Below, piece by piece: positions 35,515 through 44,061 of a stretch of DNA of 64,000 nucleotides (position 1 is the stretch's first letter; every line of letters begins with the position of its first letter). Source of the stretch: Paenibacillus xylanexedens (lineage in GTDB: Bacteria; Bacillota; Bacilli; Paenibacillales; Paenibacillaceae); contig NZ_VEIO01000012.1 of NCBI RefSeq assembly GCF_007680605.1, forward strand, positions 1-64,000. The letters are read 5' to 3'. Below the pieces are notes generated by a model. It did not search any database and was not told the DNA's origin. It saw nothing but the letters and a program-made list of their open reading frames with translations. The position numbers and the translations under genes were made by a program.

Positions 35515-35545
35515 GCGCCAGCCTTGAAGGTTGGCGCTTTTTTTG
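35515..35545 (+). terminator. Terminator of the small membrane peptide gene
   Basis: GCGCCAGCC / GGTTGGCGC nine-base arms (one GU pair) with a five-base loop, followed by seven T. Confidence 0.92.
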
Positions 35546-35740
35546 TCATTTTGGCCCGAAACTCCTTGGTACGTAAGGCTCTGGTCAAATCTGATCTTTC
35601 ATGTGATATAGGACTTTTTGGTTTTTTTTGATAGAATGAAGATGCTGGCTTTTAGGGCCAGCTTGTTGATCTGTTGTTTATCATGTTCCTGTAGCATGTG
35701 TTATATTACAAAATTCGACATATCGAAGGGGGGCAGAAGT

Positions 35741-36118
35741 ATGAATTCCAGTTTAAGTATTTATGACAATCTTGGCGGTGAACAAGGTGTTCGGTCGCTG
35801 GTGGAGGCTTTTTATCCAATCGTATTGCAGAATGAGCAGCTAGCACCTCTCTTCCCGGAAGATATCACTCCGGTAATGGACAAGCAATACATGTTCCTGT
35901 CTCAATTTTTTGGTGGTCCTGCATTGTTCTCTGAGGCCTACGGGCATCCGATGATGCGTGCTCGTCATATGCACTTTGAGGTGACGGTAGAGCGAGCAGA
36001 GGCATGGCTTGCATGTATGAATCAAGCGTTAACACAAATTGGCGTGGAAGAGCCGTTGCATTCGTTTATTTTGCAACGTTTATCTGGGCCAGCCCACCAT
36101 TTTGTGAATACGCCGTAA
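35741..36118 (+). CDS. Truncated haemoglobin, group II
   Basis: 125 aa from ATG 35741 with GAAGGGGGG upstream; the frame is open 41 codons further but without support. Globin features: SIYDNLGGEQGVRSLVEAFY at the start, FLSQFFGGPALFSEAYGHPMMRARH with the proximal-region histidine, and W in EAWLACMNQAL. Similar to B. subtilis YjbI. It binds oxygen or NO and may detoxify or scavenge. Followed 33 bp later by a DUF2225 gene, probably co-transcribed. Confidence 0.92.
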   Translation: MNSSLSIYDNLGGEQGVRSLVEAFYPIVLQNEQLAPLFPEDITPVMDKQYMFLSQFFGGPALFSEAYGHPMMRARHMHFEVTVERAEAWLACMNQALTQIGVEEPLHSFILQRLSGPAHHFVNTP

Positions 36119-36151
36119 TTCCGGATTTACGACAAGCCTTACGGGAGAGGG

Positions 36152-36892
36152 ATGGAACAAGTGGAATTAGAGCCGCTGTATAAGGTGAAGGTGACATGTC
36201 ATTATTGCGAGAATGAATTTGAAACATCACGAGTTAGACCTAGCTTGAAACGGCCTTACCGGACAGATTCGGATTTTTGTGCTTATTACAAGCAGGAAAA
36301 TCCAGATTTTTATGTTGTCCGAATCTGTCCTTCGTGTGGATTCGCCTCTACCGAAAATTCTTCAGGTAATCTGAACGAGATGCAGCGCAAGGCGTTCATT
36401 GAGCAGATCGGAAACCGCTGGGTTAAGCGAGATTATAGTGGAGCAAGAAATCTGGAGCAGGCACTTGCTACGTACAAATTGGGTCTGCTATGTGCTCAGG
36501 TTATTCAGGAAAAGGATCGTGTCGTTGCTGGCCTGCTACATCATATTGCCTGGTTGTATCGGTATATGGAAGATCATGCACAGGAGCATCGTTTTCTCGA
36601 ATTCAGCCTGGAAGCTTATATCAAGGTGTTTGAACGGGAAGGAACAGGCGGTAATGAGGCCAAGTTGCTGTATCTGCTTGGGGAACTGAATCGCAGAGTA
36701 GGAAGGTTCCATGAAGCGGTTCAATGGTTCGGCAGAGTCATTCATGACAAGCGCATTACAGATGCAGCGATGATTCGTGCGTCCAGAGAACAATGGGCGT
36801 TGTTGCGTGAACAGATGATATCAGGAAAAATGGAGCTGCCTCAAGAGATGCTGGAAGCAGACAAAGAGGCTGCGAAGCGCAGCCCCCTCTAA
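36152..36892 (+). CDS. DUF2225 family protein
   Basis: 246 aa. Two zinc-ribbon halves near the N-terminus (VTCHYCENEF and RICPSCGFAS), then a TPR-like helical region (LEQALATYKLGLLCAQVI, EAKLLYLLGELNRRVGRFHEAVQWF). DUF2225 proteins are widespread in spore-forming Firmicutes and have no established function. The gene is close behind the globin gene. Confidence 0.88.
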   Translation: MEQVELEPLYKVKVTCHYCENEFETSRVRPSLKRPYRTDSDFCAYYKQENPDFYVVRICPSCGFASTENSSGNLNEMQRKAFIEQIGNRWVKRDYSGARNLEQALATYKLGLLCAQVIQEKDRVVAGLLHHIAWLYRYMEDHAQEHRFLEFSLEAYIKVFEREGTGGNEAKLLYLLGELNRRVGRFHEAVQWFGRVIHDKRITDAAMIRASREQWALLREQMISGKMELPQEMLEADKEAAKRSPL

Positions 36893-36909
36893 GTTGATTG
36901 CAGGCGTAT

Positions 36910-37140
36910 TTACCGAATAGGACGACTGGACAACAGGTAATCGTTATCGGTATCAATGACGGTCATGCTGCTATTGCAGCAGGGAAAGACAAGCAATTTC
37001 TTTTTTCCTTCACGGATACGGATGAGTTCCTTGGGTTTGAGGGGAAGTAACACATTGTTTGCACCGCAAAAAGGGCATTGCTGTACATAGATATCCCCCA
37101 TAATGACATCATAGGGCCAACTGTTCTCAAAAGGAATCAT
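36910..37140 (-). CDS. Small zinc-ribbon-like protein
   Basis: 76 aa. CPFC near residue 22 and a CC pair near residue 54 could form a zinc ribbon (QQCPFCGANNVLLPL, VFPCCNSSMTVIDTDND). Its start overlaps the yycC stop (ATGA), so it is coupled to yycC. AGGAAGA lies before the ATG. Function unknown. Confidence 0.7.
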   Translation of the reverse strand: MIPFENSWPYDVIMGDIYVQQCPFCGANNVLLPLKPKELIRIREGKKKLLVFPCCNSSMTVIDTDNDYLLSSRPIR

Positions 37141-37307
37141 TCGGATTTATCTTCCTGATCTGAAGGTTTAGCGGCCTCTTCCTTGGCCAGTTCTGCAATC
37201 TTCTGCATGAGAATATGTTGAGGCATATGCATTAAATGTTCCAGAGGCACGCCCAGAGATGCTGCTAATTTGACGGCTGTTTCAGCCGATACTTGTAAAG
37301 GTTTCAT
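37137..37307 (-). CDS. yycC: YycC-like protein
   Basis: 56 aa. MKPLQVSAETAVKLAASLGV followed by PLEHLMHMPQHILMQKIAEL agrees closely with my recall of B. subtilis YycC. A strong CAGGAGGT site lies before the ATG. The last ~12 residues (AKPSDQEDKSE) are an extra charged tail. Function unknown. Co-transcribed with the zinc-ribbon-like gene. Confidence 0.8.
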   Translation of the reverse strand: MKPLQVSAETAVKLAASLGVPLEHLMHMPQHILMQKIAELAKEEAAKPSDQEDKSE

Positions 37308-37426
37308 ACACTTACCTCCTGAAAAAGTTGCTCATTATTTCTCTAGTATAGAGATACGTTGCGTATAAAACCAGTTTTTAATTTAATTTTATTCACCCGA
37401 ATCTATAGAAAGAGGTGCCTTATTAG

Positions 37427-39226
37427 ATGAAAATGCCATTACATCCTGTATGGGATCTGGAGTCCATCTTTAGTGGAGGTTCTTCTTCCGAAGCATTCGC
37501 CGCATATCTGAATGAACTGGAAGCGGATGTGCGAAAGTTGCAAGAAACATTGAATCAAACGGCGGCTCCAGCAACATTGAAAAACACAGAGGTTCTTAAC
37601 CCTATTCTTGAACTGTTGCAAAGTTGTTATGTTCGAATCTCTGAAGGATCTGCGTTTGTATCCTGTCTGTCTGCTCAAAATCAGCAAGATAAAAAAGCGG
37701 CTCAGCTTCAAGGGACTGTCAGTTCCATTGCAGCGATGCTGAACAGCAGTAAATCCAAATTCGACAATACGCTTAGCCAGATGCCAGAGGATGTATGGAC
37801 GGAGTGGCTTGAACGCCCGGAAATCCAACCATTGTCCTTTGTATTAAACGAGAGTCGGGCACAAGCAAAAGAAAAATTGTCACCGGAGCTAGAGGGGCTT
37901 GCTCTGGATCTGGCTGTGGATGGTTATCATGGTTGGGGCAAATTTTATAATACAATTGTAAGTAAAGTAAATATTCCGTTCGAACAGGATGGAGAGACGA
38001 TTATGCTGTCGGCAGGGCAGGCTGCTAACAAGCTTAGTGACAGTGACCGTGCAGTGCGTGAGCAGGTATTTGCCTCATGGGAGCAGGCTTGGACAGATGT
38101 GGAGGATTTCTGCGCTGACACGTTGAATCATCTCGCGGGTTTTCGTCTGAAATTGTATGAGAAGCGTGGCTGGCAAGATATCTTGAGGGAACCTCTTTCC
38201 ATCAACCGGATGTCACGCCAAACGCTGGATACGATGTGGGAGGTCATCAACGGAGCCAAACCGGTACTTGTACAGTATCTGGAGCGAAAAACCCAATTGC
38301 TGGGTGTCGATAAGCTGAGCTGGAGTGATGTAGAAGCACCGGTAGGCAAGTCTGTTGGAAAAGTGACGTATGACGGGGCAGCTCAGACAATCGTGGAGCA
38401 ATTTGCCAAGTTCAGTCCCAAACTGTCCAGCTTTGCAGAGATGGCTTTTGAGAAACGATGGATTGAAGCCGAAGATCGTCCGGGCAAACGTCCAGGGGGA
38501 TTCTGTACCTCACTGCCACTAAGCAAAGCGACTCGCATCTTTATGACCTTCTCTGGAACGGCGTCGAATGTATCCACACTCGCGCATGAACTTGGTCATG
38601 GATACCACCAGCATATCATGGAAGAGCTGCCGGCATTGAATCAGCGTTACGCGATGAACGTAGCTGAAACGGCTTCTACATTCGCAGAGATGATCGTTGC
38701 CGATGCATTGGTGCAAACTGCAAGTGATGAGCAGGAGAAGCTGGCGTTGCTTGAAGATAAAATTCAGCGTAGTGTTGCGTTCTTTATGAACATTCATGCC
38801 CGTTTCCTGTTTGAGAATCGTTTTTATGAGCAACGTAAGAAGGGCCTGGTAAGTGCCGACGAGTTGAGCAGATTAATGGTAGAGGCTCAAGAAGAGGCTT
38901 ACTGCGGCGTTCTTGCATCAAATCATCCTCATTTCTGGGCTTCGAAGCTGCATTTCTATCTGACAGGCGTACCTTTCTATAATTTCCCATATACCTTCGG
39001 GTACATGTTTAGTGCGGGAATCTATGCTCGGGCACAACAGGAAGGTACGGCTTTTGCGGGGAAATATGATGATTTGCTGCGTGATACCGGACGAATGACT
39101 GTGGAGGAACTGGCTCTGAAACATCTGGGTACAGATCTGACACAACCGGACTTCTGGCAAAATGCTGCGAATTTAGTTATTGCCGATATTGAGCAATTTT
39201 TAGAGATGACGTCAAATATAAAATAA
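37427..39226 (+). CDS. M3 family oligoendopeptidase (PepF type)
   Basis: 599 aa, the standard PepF length. Zinc site HELGH at residues 387-391 (LAHELGHGYHQH) and the downstream glutamate in AETASTFAEMIVAD. N-terminal helical region PLHPVWDLESIFSGG. A cytoplasmic metallopeptidase that trims oligopeptides; B. subtilis PepF affects sporulation signalling peptides when overexpressed. AGAGGTG lies before the ATG; its own terminator follows. Confidence 0.94.
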   Translation: MKMPLHPVWDLESIFSGGSSSEAFAAYLNELEADVRKLQETLNQTAAPATLKNTEVLNPILELLQSCYVRISEGSAFVSCLSAQNQQDKKAAQLQGTVSSIAAMLNSSKSKFDNTLSQMPEDVWTEWLERPEIQPLSFVLNESRAQAKEKLSPELEGLALDLAVDGYHGWGKFYNTIVSKVNIPFEQDGETIMLSAGQAANKLSDSDRAVREQVFASWEQAWTDVEDFCADTLNHLAGFRLKLYEKRGWQDILREPLSINRMSRQTLDTMWEVINGAKPVLVQYLERKTQLLGVDKLSWSDVEAPVGKSVGKVTYDGAAQTIVEQFAKFSPKLSSFAEMAFEKRWIEAEDRPGKRPGGFCTSLPLSKATRIFMTFSGTASNVSTLAHELGHGYHQHIMEELPALNQRYAMNVAETASTFAEMIVADALVQTASDEQEKLALLEDKIQRSVAFFMNIHARFLFENRFYEQRKKGLVSADELSRLMVEAQEEAYCGVLASNHPHFWASKLHFYLTGVPFYNFPYTFGYMFSAGIYARAQQEGTAFAGKYDDLLRDTGRMTVEELALKHLGTDLTQPDFWQNAANLVIADIEQFLEMTSNIK

Positions 39227-39249
39227 TAGAGAAGCAAACTCATTTCAAT

Positions 39250-39305
39250 AAAAAGAGAGCCATAATGGATCGTCTGACAGACATCTATCATGGCTTCTTT
39301 TATTT
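39250..39305 (+). terminator. Terminator after the oligoendopeptidase gene
   Basis: AAAAGAGAGCCAT / ATGGCTTCTTTT arms (one mismatch) with inner ATGGAT/ATCTAT pairing. Confidence 0.75.
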
Positions 39306-39431
39306 GTAATTTCTTTTTTAAGTTGAATGTATTTTTTGTCGTAAATAAATGAAAAAACTCGTTTTAAGGAGGGGGAATGGCAATTAATTGCGCAAATTAT
39401 AGGGATAATTACCCAAATTTGTTTATATTTG

Positions 39432-39460
39432 TTGAGGAAGCGTATATGATGTCATATAAT
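39432..39460 (+). promoter_or_regulatory. Sigma-A promoter of the 39515 gene
   Basis: TTGAGG, exactly 17 bp, TATAAT. Start site would be about 45 bp before the coding start, with AGGAGGAG between. Confidence 0.75.
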
Positions 39461-39514
39461 GAGTCGTAAGTCCTTGTATTATAGGACTAAAAGCACAATA
39501 GGAGGAGTGTTAAC

Positions 39515-39925
39515 GTGAAAACGGAGCAACTTTCATTAGCAAGACAGTTAGATTTGGTGTTTAAAGAGCTTGATCAGGAGCTGTCAGGATTAGATTCAGG
39601 GGTAGTTTTTGTGCAAATACGAAATAACGTTATTGGGAAATTTGGAATTCGACATAATCCGATAACGGGTAAAGATGGACGGATGGAGATAGAGGGTGAG
39701 GGACTTAATCAAGGGCAACGTACTGCCTTTCGCGCTATGGCATTGGAGACACTGAAATTCAAGCGGAATTGGACACATGGTGAAATTAGCTATGATTTTA
39801 CTGTCAGACAAGGCATGATTATGATCGATGCGACGATGGAATCCAATTACAACATGGCGAACTTGATGATTCGCTACCCTAGAACGAATACATATCTGGA
39901 TTCGGGTACGGGATCTGGCTCATAA
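39515..39925 (+). CDS. Conserved-looking protein of unknown function
   Basis: 136 aa, soluble, no signal peptide or membrane segment. Begins MKTEQLSLARQLDLVFKELD and contains a beta-rich core (GVVFVQIRNNVIGKFGIRHN, WTHGEISYDFTVRQGMIMID). The small Gly/Ser tail is probably disordered. I do not recognise the family. A near-consensus promoter and strong ribosome site (AGGAGGAG) suggest substantial vegetative expression. Confidence 0.8.
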   Translation: MKTEQLSLARQLDLVFKELDQELSGLDSGVVFVQIRNNVIGKFGIRHNPITGKDGRMEIEGEGLNQGQRTAFRAMALETLKFKRNWTHGEISYDFTVRQGMIMIDATMESNYNMANLMIRYPRTNTYLDSGTGSGS

Positions 39926-39983
39926 TGTTGCAAACCGAGAGAATGATATCGTTAAGTTTGTTACACATGTTCAGTACAAATAG

Positions 39984-40013
39984 AAATAAAGCGGCACTTC
40001 CGAAGAAGGCCGC
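39984..40013 (-). terminator. Terminator of the first alpha/beta SASP
   Basis: GCGGC/GCCGC arms with inner CTTC/GAAG pairing; on the minus strand it is followed by TTTATTT. Confidence 0.75.
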
Positions 40014-40051
40014 CATTCATTTTCAGCAACACTCAAGCAATAATTACGAGC

Positions 40052-40285
40052 TTACGAACGACCCGATAATTGCTGCTCAGCGATTTGTACCAGACGTTTT
40101 GTGATATATCCTCCCAGAGATCCAGTCTCACGGGAAGTATAGTTACCGTAGTAACCATCTTGAGGAATTGTTACACCCAGCTCTTGCGCAGCTTCGATTT
40201 TCAATTGTTGCAATGCTGCGTTCGCTTGAGGCACAACCAGATTGTTAGAGCGGCTTCCGCCACCTTGGTTTTGACTTCCGTACAT
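40052..40285 (-). CDS. Alpha/beta-type small acid-soluble spore protein, copy 1
   Basis: 77 aa from ATG 40285 after CAAGGAGGTGA. Both family signatures are present: KIEAAQELGVTIP, containing the GPR protease cleavage region, and GSLGGYITKRLVQIAEQQL at the C-terminus. These proteins coat spore DNA in the A form and protect it from UV and hydrolysis; made in the forespore under sigma-G. It differs from the copy at 43.7 kb by the N-terminal GSQNQGGGS stretch and a few substitutions. Confidence 0.96.
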   Translation of the reverse strand: MYGSQNQGGGSRSNNLVVPQANAALQQLKIEAAQELGVTIPQDGYYGNYTSRETGSLGGYITKRLVQIAEQQLSGRS

Positions 40286-40396
40286 ATGTCTCACCTCCTT
40301 GTGGGTTAGTGATGTTAGTATGGATCGAGAATGAGGAAATATACATGATATGGCGTAAGGGAATATATGGATAATCAAACGAAGGCATGTCAACTC

Positions 40397-40428
40397 AAAA
40401 AGCCGATCCAGTGCGGATCGGCTTGTTT
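40397..40428 (-). terminator. Terminator of the aldose epimerase gene
   Basis: AAGCCGATCC / GGATCGGCTT perfect 10-bp arms with T-runs on both sides; on the minus strand the T-run is five. Confidence 0.85.
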
Positions 40429-40489
40429 TGAATCATTGCGAGAATAGCAAAAGTCGAGGTAGTTCATCTATTGTAAAAAGAAGTATTGC

Positions 40490-41467
40490 TTAGTCAATCG
40501 GTGAAACAACCTCAATATGGCTAAGCAACTCCACAGGTTGCTCTGGTTCGAGCCGGATCAGTCCAGTTACATCCTCAGTCAGTGGCAGATTCGGCGCATC
40601 CGGCAACCAGGTGTAAGGTTCAATACACAAGAATTGATCGGATACCCCTTTGGTATACAAAACCCAGTGTTTAAAATAAGCTTCATCCACTGAATATTTC
40701 AGTGTATATCCATCTTTTCTCCGCAAATGAGCCACCGCAGGTTGACCTTCCGCCGCACGCAGCAACGTATCCCAGTCTCGTCCCTGCATGCTGATTCCTT
40801 CCCCGATAGAGGACCATTCTTCTTGCAACGTTTCTATTTCGCCTGTAGGCAGCTGTTCTTCATTTTGAGCATACAATCCGGAAACAGGTAGCTGCAATGT
40901 CCAGTCAGCAGGCTTACCGTCTAACAAAAACCATGTATGATATCCCATCCCAAAGGGAGCAGGCGTTGAACTCAAATTGGTGACACGCAGTCTCTGGGTC
41001 AGTACGGCATTTTTCAAACTGAATGTCATTTCAAGTTTCAGTGGAATGGGGAATTGTTCCATCCAATGCTTTTCGTTTTCGGTTAATAATTCGGTTGTGA
41101 TTGCACAGCCGTCTTCATCTTCTTCAATATCACTGACACACCAGGACTGGCTACGATGGAGACCGTGAATATGGTTGCCATTTGCCGTATTCTGATCGAA
41201 CTGATAACGTACACCTTCATACTCGAATTGTCCCTGGTGAATACGTCCTGGTGGTATGAGCAACGGGACTCCAAAATGATAGGGCTTCTGTAAATAGAAA
41301 GCCAGATCGTTTTCGTCCGGGCGACGAACGATATCCCGATTCTGCACCAAATCGCGAATCGAGATGATGTTATTTCCCAGACGAGGCAACAGGGTGATTT
41401 CCAATTCACGGCTATGTAGGATATACGTGTCGTAACCATTCCATTGACCTTTGGTCACTTGTTTCAT
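40490..41467 (-). CDS. Aldose 1-epimerase family protein
   Basis: 325 aa. Beta-sandwich galactose mutarotase fold with the expected signatures GLLIPPGRIHQG-like substrate segment (PLLIPPGRI), HGLHR, the catalytic-region histidine in GYHTWF, and EPYTW near the end. It interconverts alpha and beta anomers of aldoses; the exact sugar is unknown. Monocistronic, with AAGGAG upstream of the ATG and its own terminator. No sugar operon lies adjacent. Confidence 0.88.
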   Translation of the reverse strand: MKQVTKGQWNGYDTYILHSRELEITLLPRLGNNIISIRDLVQNRDIVRRPDENDLAFYLQKPYHFGVPLLIPPGRIHQGQFEYEGVRYQFDQNTANGNHIHGLHRSQSWCVSDIEEDEDGCAITTELLTENEKHWMEQFPIPLKLEMTFSLKNAVLTQRLRVTNLSSTPAPFGMGYHTWFLLDGKPADWTLQLPVSGLYAQNEEQLPTGEIETLQEEWSSIGEGISMQGRDWDTLLRAAEGQPAVAHLRRKDGYTLKYSVDEAYFKHWVLYTKGVSDQFLCIEPYTWLPDAPNLPLTEDVTGLIRLEPEQPVELLSHIEVVSPID

Positions 41468-41714
41468 ATCGATGCTCCTTTTCCCACTTAAAATCTGTCT
41501 GCGTGCAGTTGTGCTTGCTGGACTGCTGCAGGCGTGTCATTGTGATCATTCCAACTTTTGAGACATCCTGCAATCAGCTTCATAGCCTTCACAGGATAAG
41601 CAATACCATCATAACAGATTTTTAAGCTTCGCGAAAAAAAACTCATTCTATTTTGACATTCAGGCTTATGCGCATTAAGATGGAGTTCTAAAGGTTTTTA
41701 TGAACTGAATGATA

Positions 41715-42000
41715 TCAAAGCGATGACGGGGACAAGTAGGCAAGGAGTATTCTCTTCAGAAAGCCAGTGGTTGATGTGAACTGGTGTGAACTCTTTTTTG
41801 AATGGACCCTTGAGTGTATGGCTGAACAGATCGAGCTCATGCAGAGAGATCTCAGTAGGTTATGCCGGTTATTCCACGTTACGGAACAATGAAGGCTTTT
41901 TCTTCCTGCTATACCCTTGCATATTGAGGGGTACAGGAGTAGAGAGCGAATAAGGGTGGCACCACGGTCTCACGTCCCTTGCGGATGTGGGGCTTTTTTG
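41715..42000 (+). ncRNA. T-box riboswitch (tRNA-Trp) upstream of trpS
   Basis: The T-box sequence AAGGGTGGCACCACG lies at 41952-41966, followed by a terminator (GTCCC/GGGGC, then six T to 41999). Stem I contains CCAGTGGTTGATGTGAACTGG-like pairing and the specifier context GAA-TGG-ACC, with TGG (41803-41805) the tryptophan codon. Uncharged tRNA-Trp should stabilise the antiterminator and allow trpS transcription. The terminator is 300 bp before trpS, longer than usual. Confidence 0.93.
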
Positions 42001-42130
42001 CGTTCGCAGCGAGCGAATATGCTCGTGTCCAAGCGTTGATAGTCAAGAAGTTCAAAGTTTTGAATTCTAATTTCTAGTTAAGTTGGACGATTCATTTACA
42101 CGATAACGGAGAGGATAGAAAAAACCTGAA

Positions 42131-42234
42131 AAAGCGAAGCGTTCGCCTGTATCACCGGATTTTTCCTTTTGGAATAAGGAATCAAAAAAATCTGGGGATA
42201 ACAGCGATTGGAAGGTTATTCTGTCATCGAAGTG
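42131..42234 (+). ncRNA. Structured leader motif between T-box and trpS (copy B)
   Basis: CGAAGCGTTCGCCT at 42135-42148; a 10-bp stem CCGGATTTTT (42155-42164) / AAAAATCTGG (42186-42195) with inner CCTT/AAGG; ACAGCGATTG at 42201; ACAG/CTGT may close a last hairpin. From GTTCGCC to ACAGCGAT is 60 bases, against 59 in copy A at 27851. Not recognised as a known RNA class. Confidence 0.5.
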
Positions 42235-42299
42235 GGTTGTGTAAAATCTTTAGTTCAACTTATTTAGAATCTACGTGAATCAGGGAGGCGTATTGGGAT

Positions 42300-43292
42300 A
42301 TGAAAACCGTATTATCAGGCATTCAGCCGAGCGGTAAGCTTACACTGGGTAATTACATTGGCGCGATTAAAAATTTTGTGAAATTACAACATGACTACAA
42401 ATGTAATTTTATGGTTGTAGACCTGCATGCTATCACAGTACCACAAGAGCCAGCAGCACTGCGTGAGCAGTCTGAGGCTGTAGCCGCATTGTTCATCGCG
42501 GCAGGAATTGATCCAAGCAAGTCGAATGTATTTTTGCAATCGCATGTACCACATCACGCGGAGCTTGGATGGTTGATGACAACGCTGACCTCCATGGGTG
42601 AGCTGGAACGCATGACACAGTTTAAGGACAAATCCTCCGGTAAAGATTCGGTTGGTGCCGGTTTGTTCGTTTATCCATCCCTGATGGCTGCAGATATTTT
42701 GCTATATAACGCAGATCTCGTGCCTGTTGGGGAAGATCAGAAGCAGCATCTGGAGCTGACTCGTGATCTGGCAGGACGCTTTAACCATCGCTACGGAGAA
42801 TATTTCACGATTCCTGAGCCTTATATTCCTCAGGTCGGTGCTCGCGTCATGTCACTGGACGATGCCTCTTCTAAGATGAGCAAAAGTAACCCCAATGCCG
42901 GCAGTTACATCGCGCTGTTAGATCCCCCGGACGTCATTCGCAAAAAAATTAGCCGTGCCACCACGGATTCTGGTCGTGAAGTTGTCTATGATCCGGCCAA
43001 TAAGCCGGAAGTCAGCAACTTGATGAGCATCTATGCGGAATGTGCGGGAATGACACTGAATGAGGTGGCGGAGCGTTACGAAGGTAAAATGTACGGTCCA
43101 TTCAAAAAGGAACTGGCGGAAGTCGTTGTTTCTGTTATCGAACCGTTACAAGCAAGATATAACGAAATTCGTGAGTCTGGTGAGCTTGCTGATGTATTAG
43201 AGACTTCGGCACGTCGTGCTGAAGAGGATGCTGCGAAGACGCTGGATGCGGTGAAAGAGCGGATGGGTTTCGTTCCTAGACGTAAGCTGTAA
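42300..43292 (+). CDS. trpS: Tryptophanyl-tRNA synthetase
   Basis: 330 aa, the standard length. Class I synthetase: the HIGH-like motif is in SGIQPSGKLTLGNYIGAIKN and the KMSKS motif is KMSKSN. VGEDQKQHLELTRDLAGRFN carries the tryptophan-site residues. Charges tRNA-Trp, whose gene lies at the start of this window. Controlled by the T-box leader. GGGAGG lies nine bases before the ATG. Confidence 0.97.
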   Translation: MKTVLSGIQPSGKLTLGNYIGAIKNFVKLQHDYKCNFMVVDLHAITVPQEPAALREQSEAVAALFIAAGIDPSKSNVFLQSHVPHHAELGWLMTTLTSMGELERMTQFKDKSSGKDSVGAGLFVYPSLMAADILLYNADLVPVGEDQKQHLELTRDLAGRFNHRYGEYFTIPEPYIPQVGARVMSLDDASSKMSKSNPNAGSYIALLDPPDVIRKKISRATTDSGREVVYDPANKPEVSNLMSIYAECAGMTLNEVAERYEGKMYGPFKKELAEVVVSVIEPLQARYNEIRESGELADVLETSARRAEEDAAKTLDAVKERMGFVPRRKL

Positions 43293-43360
43293 TCGGGAAC
43301 ACGGTTTCAGCAAAGTCAATTAGAATAAAGACCATGAACGATTAACCATGTGAACATAGA

Positions 43361-43398
43361 AGAGGAGACGGATGAATGTATCCGCCTCCTCTTTTTTG
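43361..43398 (+). terminator. Bidirectional terminator after trpS
   Basis: AGAGGAGACGGAT / ATCCGCCTCCTCT 13-bp arms with one mismatch or GU pair, then six T. It also lies downstream of the convergent DUF5325 gene. Confidence 0.9.
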
Positions 43399-43427
43399 AC
43401 TTATTAACTTCATAGGATAGCAATAGG

Positions 43428-43625
43428 CTATGAAGCCGATTCGGAAGCCGAGCGGGCTTCCTGACGTTCTTTTTTCGCCCGGATGACAAATCCCCAAACG
43501 ATATTAGCCATGGATAGAACAAACAGCAGGGCTGCAAGCCAGCCGTTGTAAGAAATCGTGATTGCTGTAACCGTTAACAAAACAATCGAAGAAAATGCAA
43601 ACCATAAGGATAAGCCTTTGCTCAT
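43428..43625 (-). CDS. DUF5325-like small membrane protein
   Basis: 65 aa with two membrane helices (FSSIVLLTVTAITISYNGW, LAALLFVLSMANIVWGFVI) and a basic then Ser/Ala-rich tail. It resembles the DUF5325 (YlaF-like) family of Bacillales, of unknown function. GGAGG lies before the ATG. Confidence 0.7.
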   Translation of the reverse strand: MSKGLSLWFAFSSIVLLTVTAITISYNGWLAALLFVLSMANIVWGFVIRAKKERQEARSASESAS

Positions 43626-43744
43626 TGGGAAAAACCTCCATGTACAAATTTATTGAATTTTCGTATAACCTGAAGCGTGCGAGCCATAATAATCTTGCAA
43701 GCTTGCAATACATTACAGACACAGATTGAAAGGAGATTTTAAAT

Positions 43745-43960
43745 ATGGCTCAAGGATCTCGCTCTTCTAACAACTTGGTGGTGCCTCAAGCGACAGCAGC
43801 TCTGCAACAATTGAAAATGGAGGCTGCACAAGAACTGGGTGTAACTATCCCGCAAGACGGATACTATGGTAACTACACTTCCCGTGAGACTGGATCTTTG
43901 GGTGGATATATCACCAAACGTCTGGTTCAAATCGCTGAGCAGTCTCTGTCTGGCAAATAA
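43745..43960 (+). CDS. Alpha/beta-type small acid-soluble spore protein, copy 2
   Basis: 71 aa. KMEAAQELGVTIPQDGYYGN and GSLGGYITKRLVQIAEQSL are the two family signatures. Nearly identical over about 60 residues to copy 1 at 40.1 kb. It binds forespore DNA and is degraded by GPR at germination. AAAGGAGA lies before the ATG and a strong terminator follows. Confidence 0.96.
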   Translation: MAQGSRSSNNLVVPQATAALQQLKMEAAQELGVTIPQDGYYGNYTSRETGSLGGYITKRLVQIAEQSLSGK

Positions 43961-43978
43961 TTTATATACCAAAGCAGT

Positions 43979-44012
43979 AAAAGCCCGGAGCGGATAAGCG
44001 CTCCGGGCTTTT
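43979..44012 (+). terminator. Terminator after the second SASP
   Basis: Perfect 14-bp arms AAAAGCCCGGAGCG / CGCTCCGGGCTTTT with a six-base loop. It can act on both strands. Confidence 0.92.
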
Positions 44013-44061
44013 CCCGCGCAATCGTTCCTATAACGATTGTGCCCTGCAACCAAGGTCTGCG

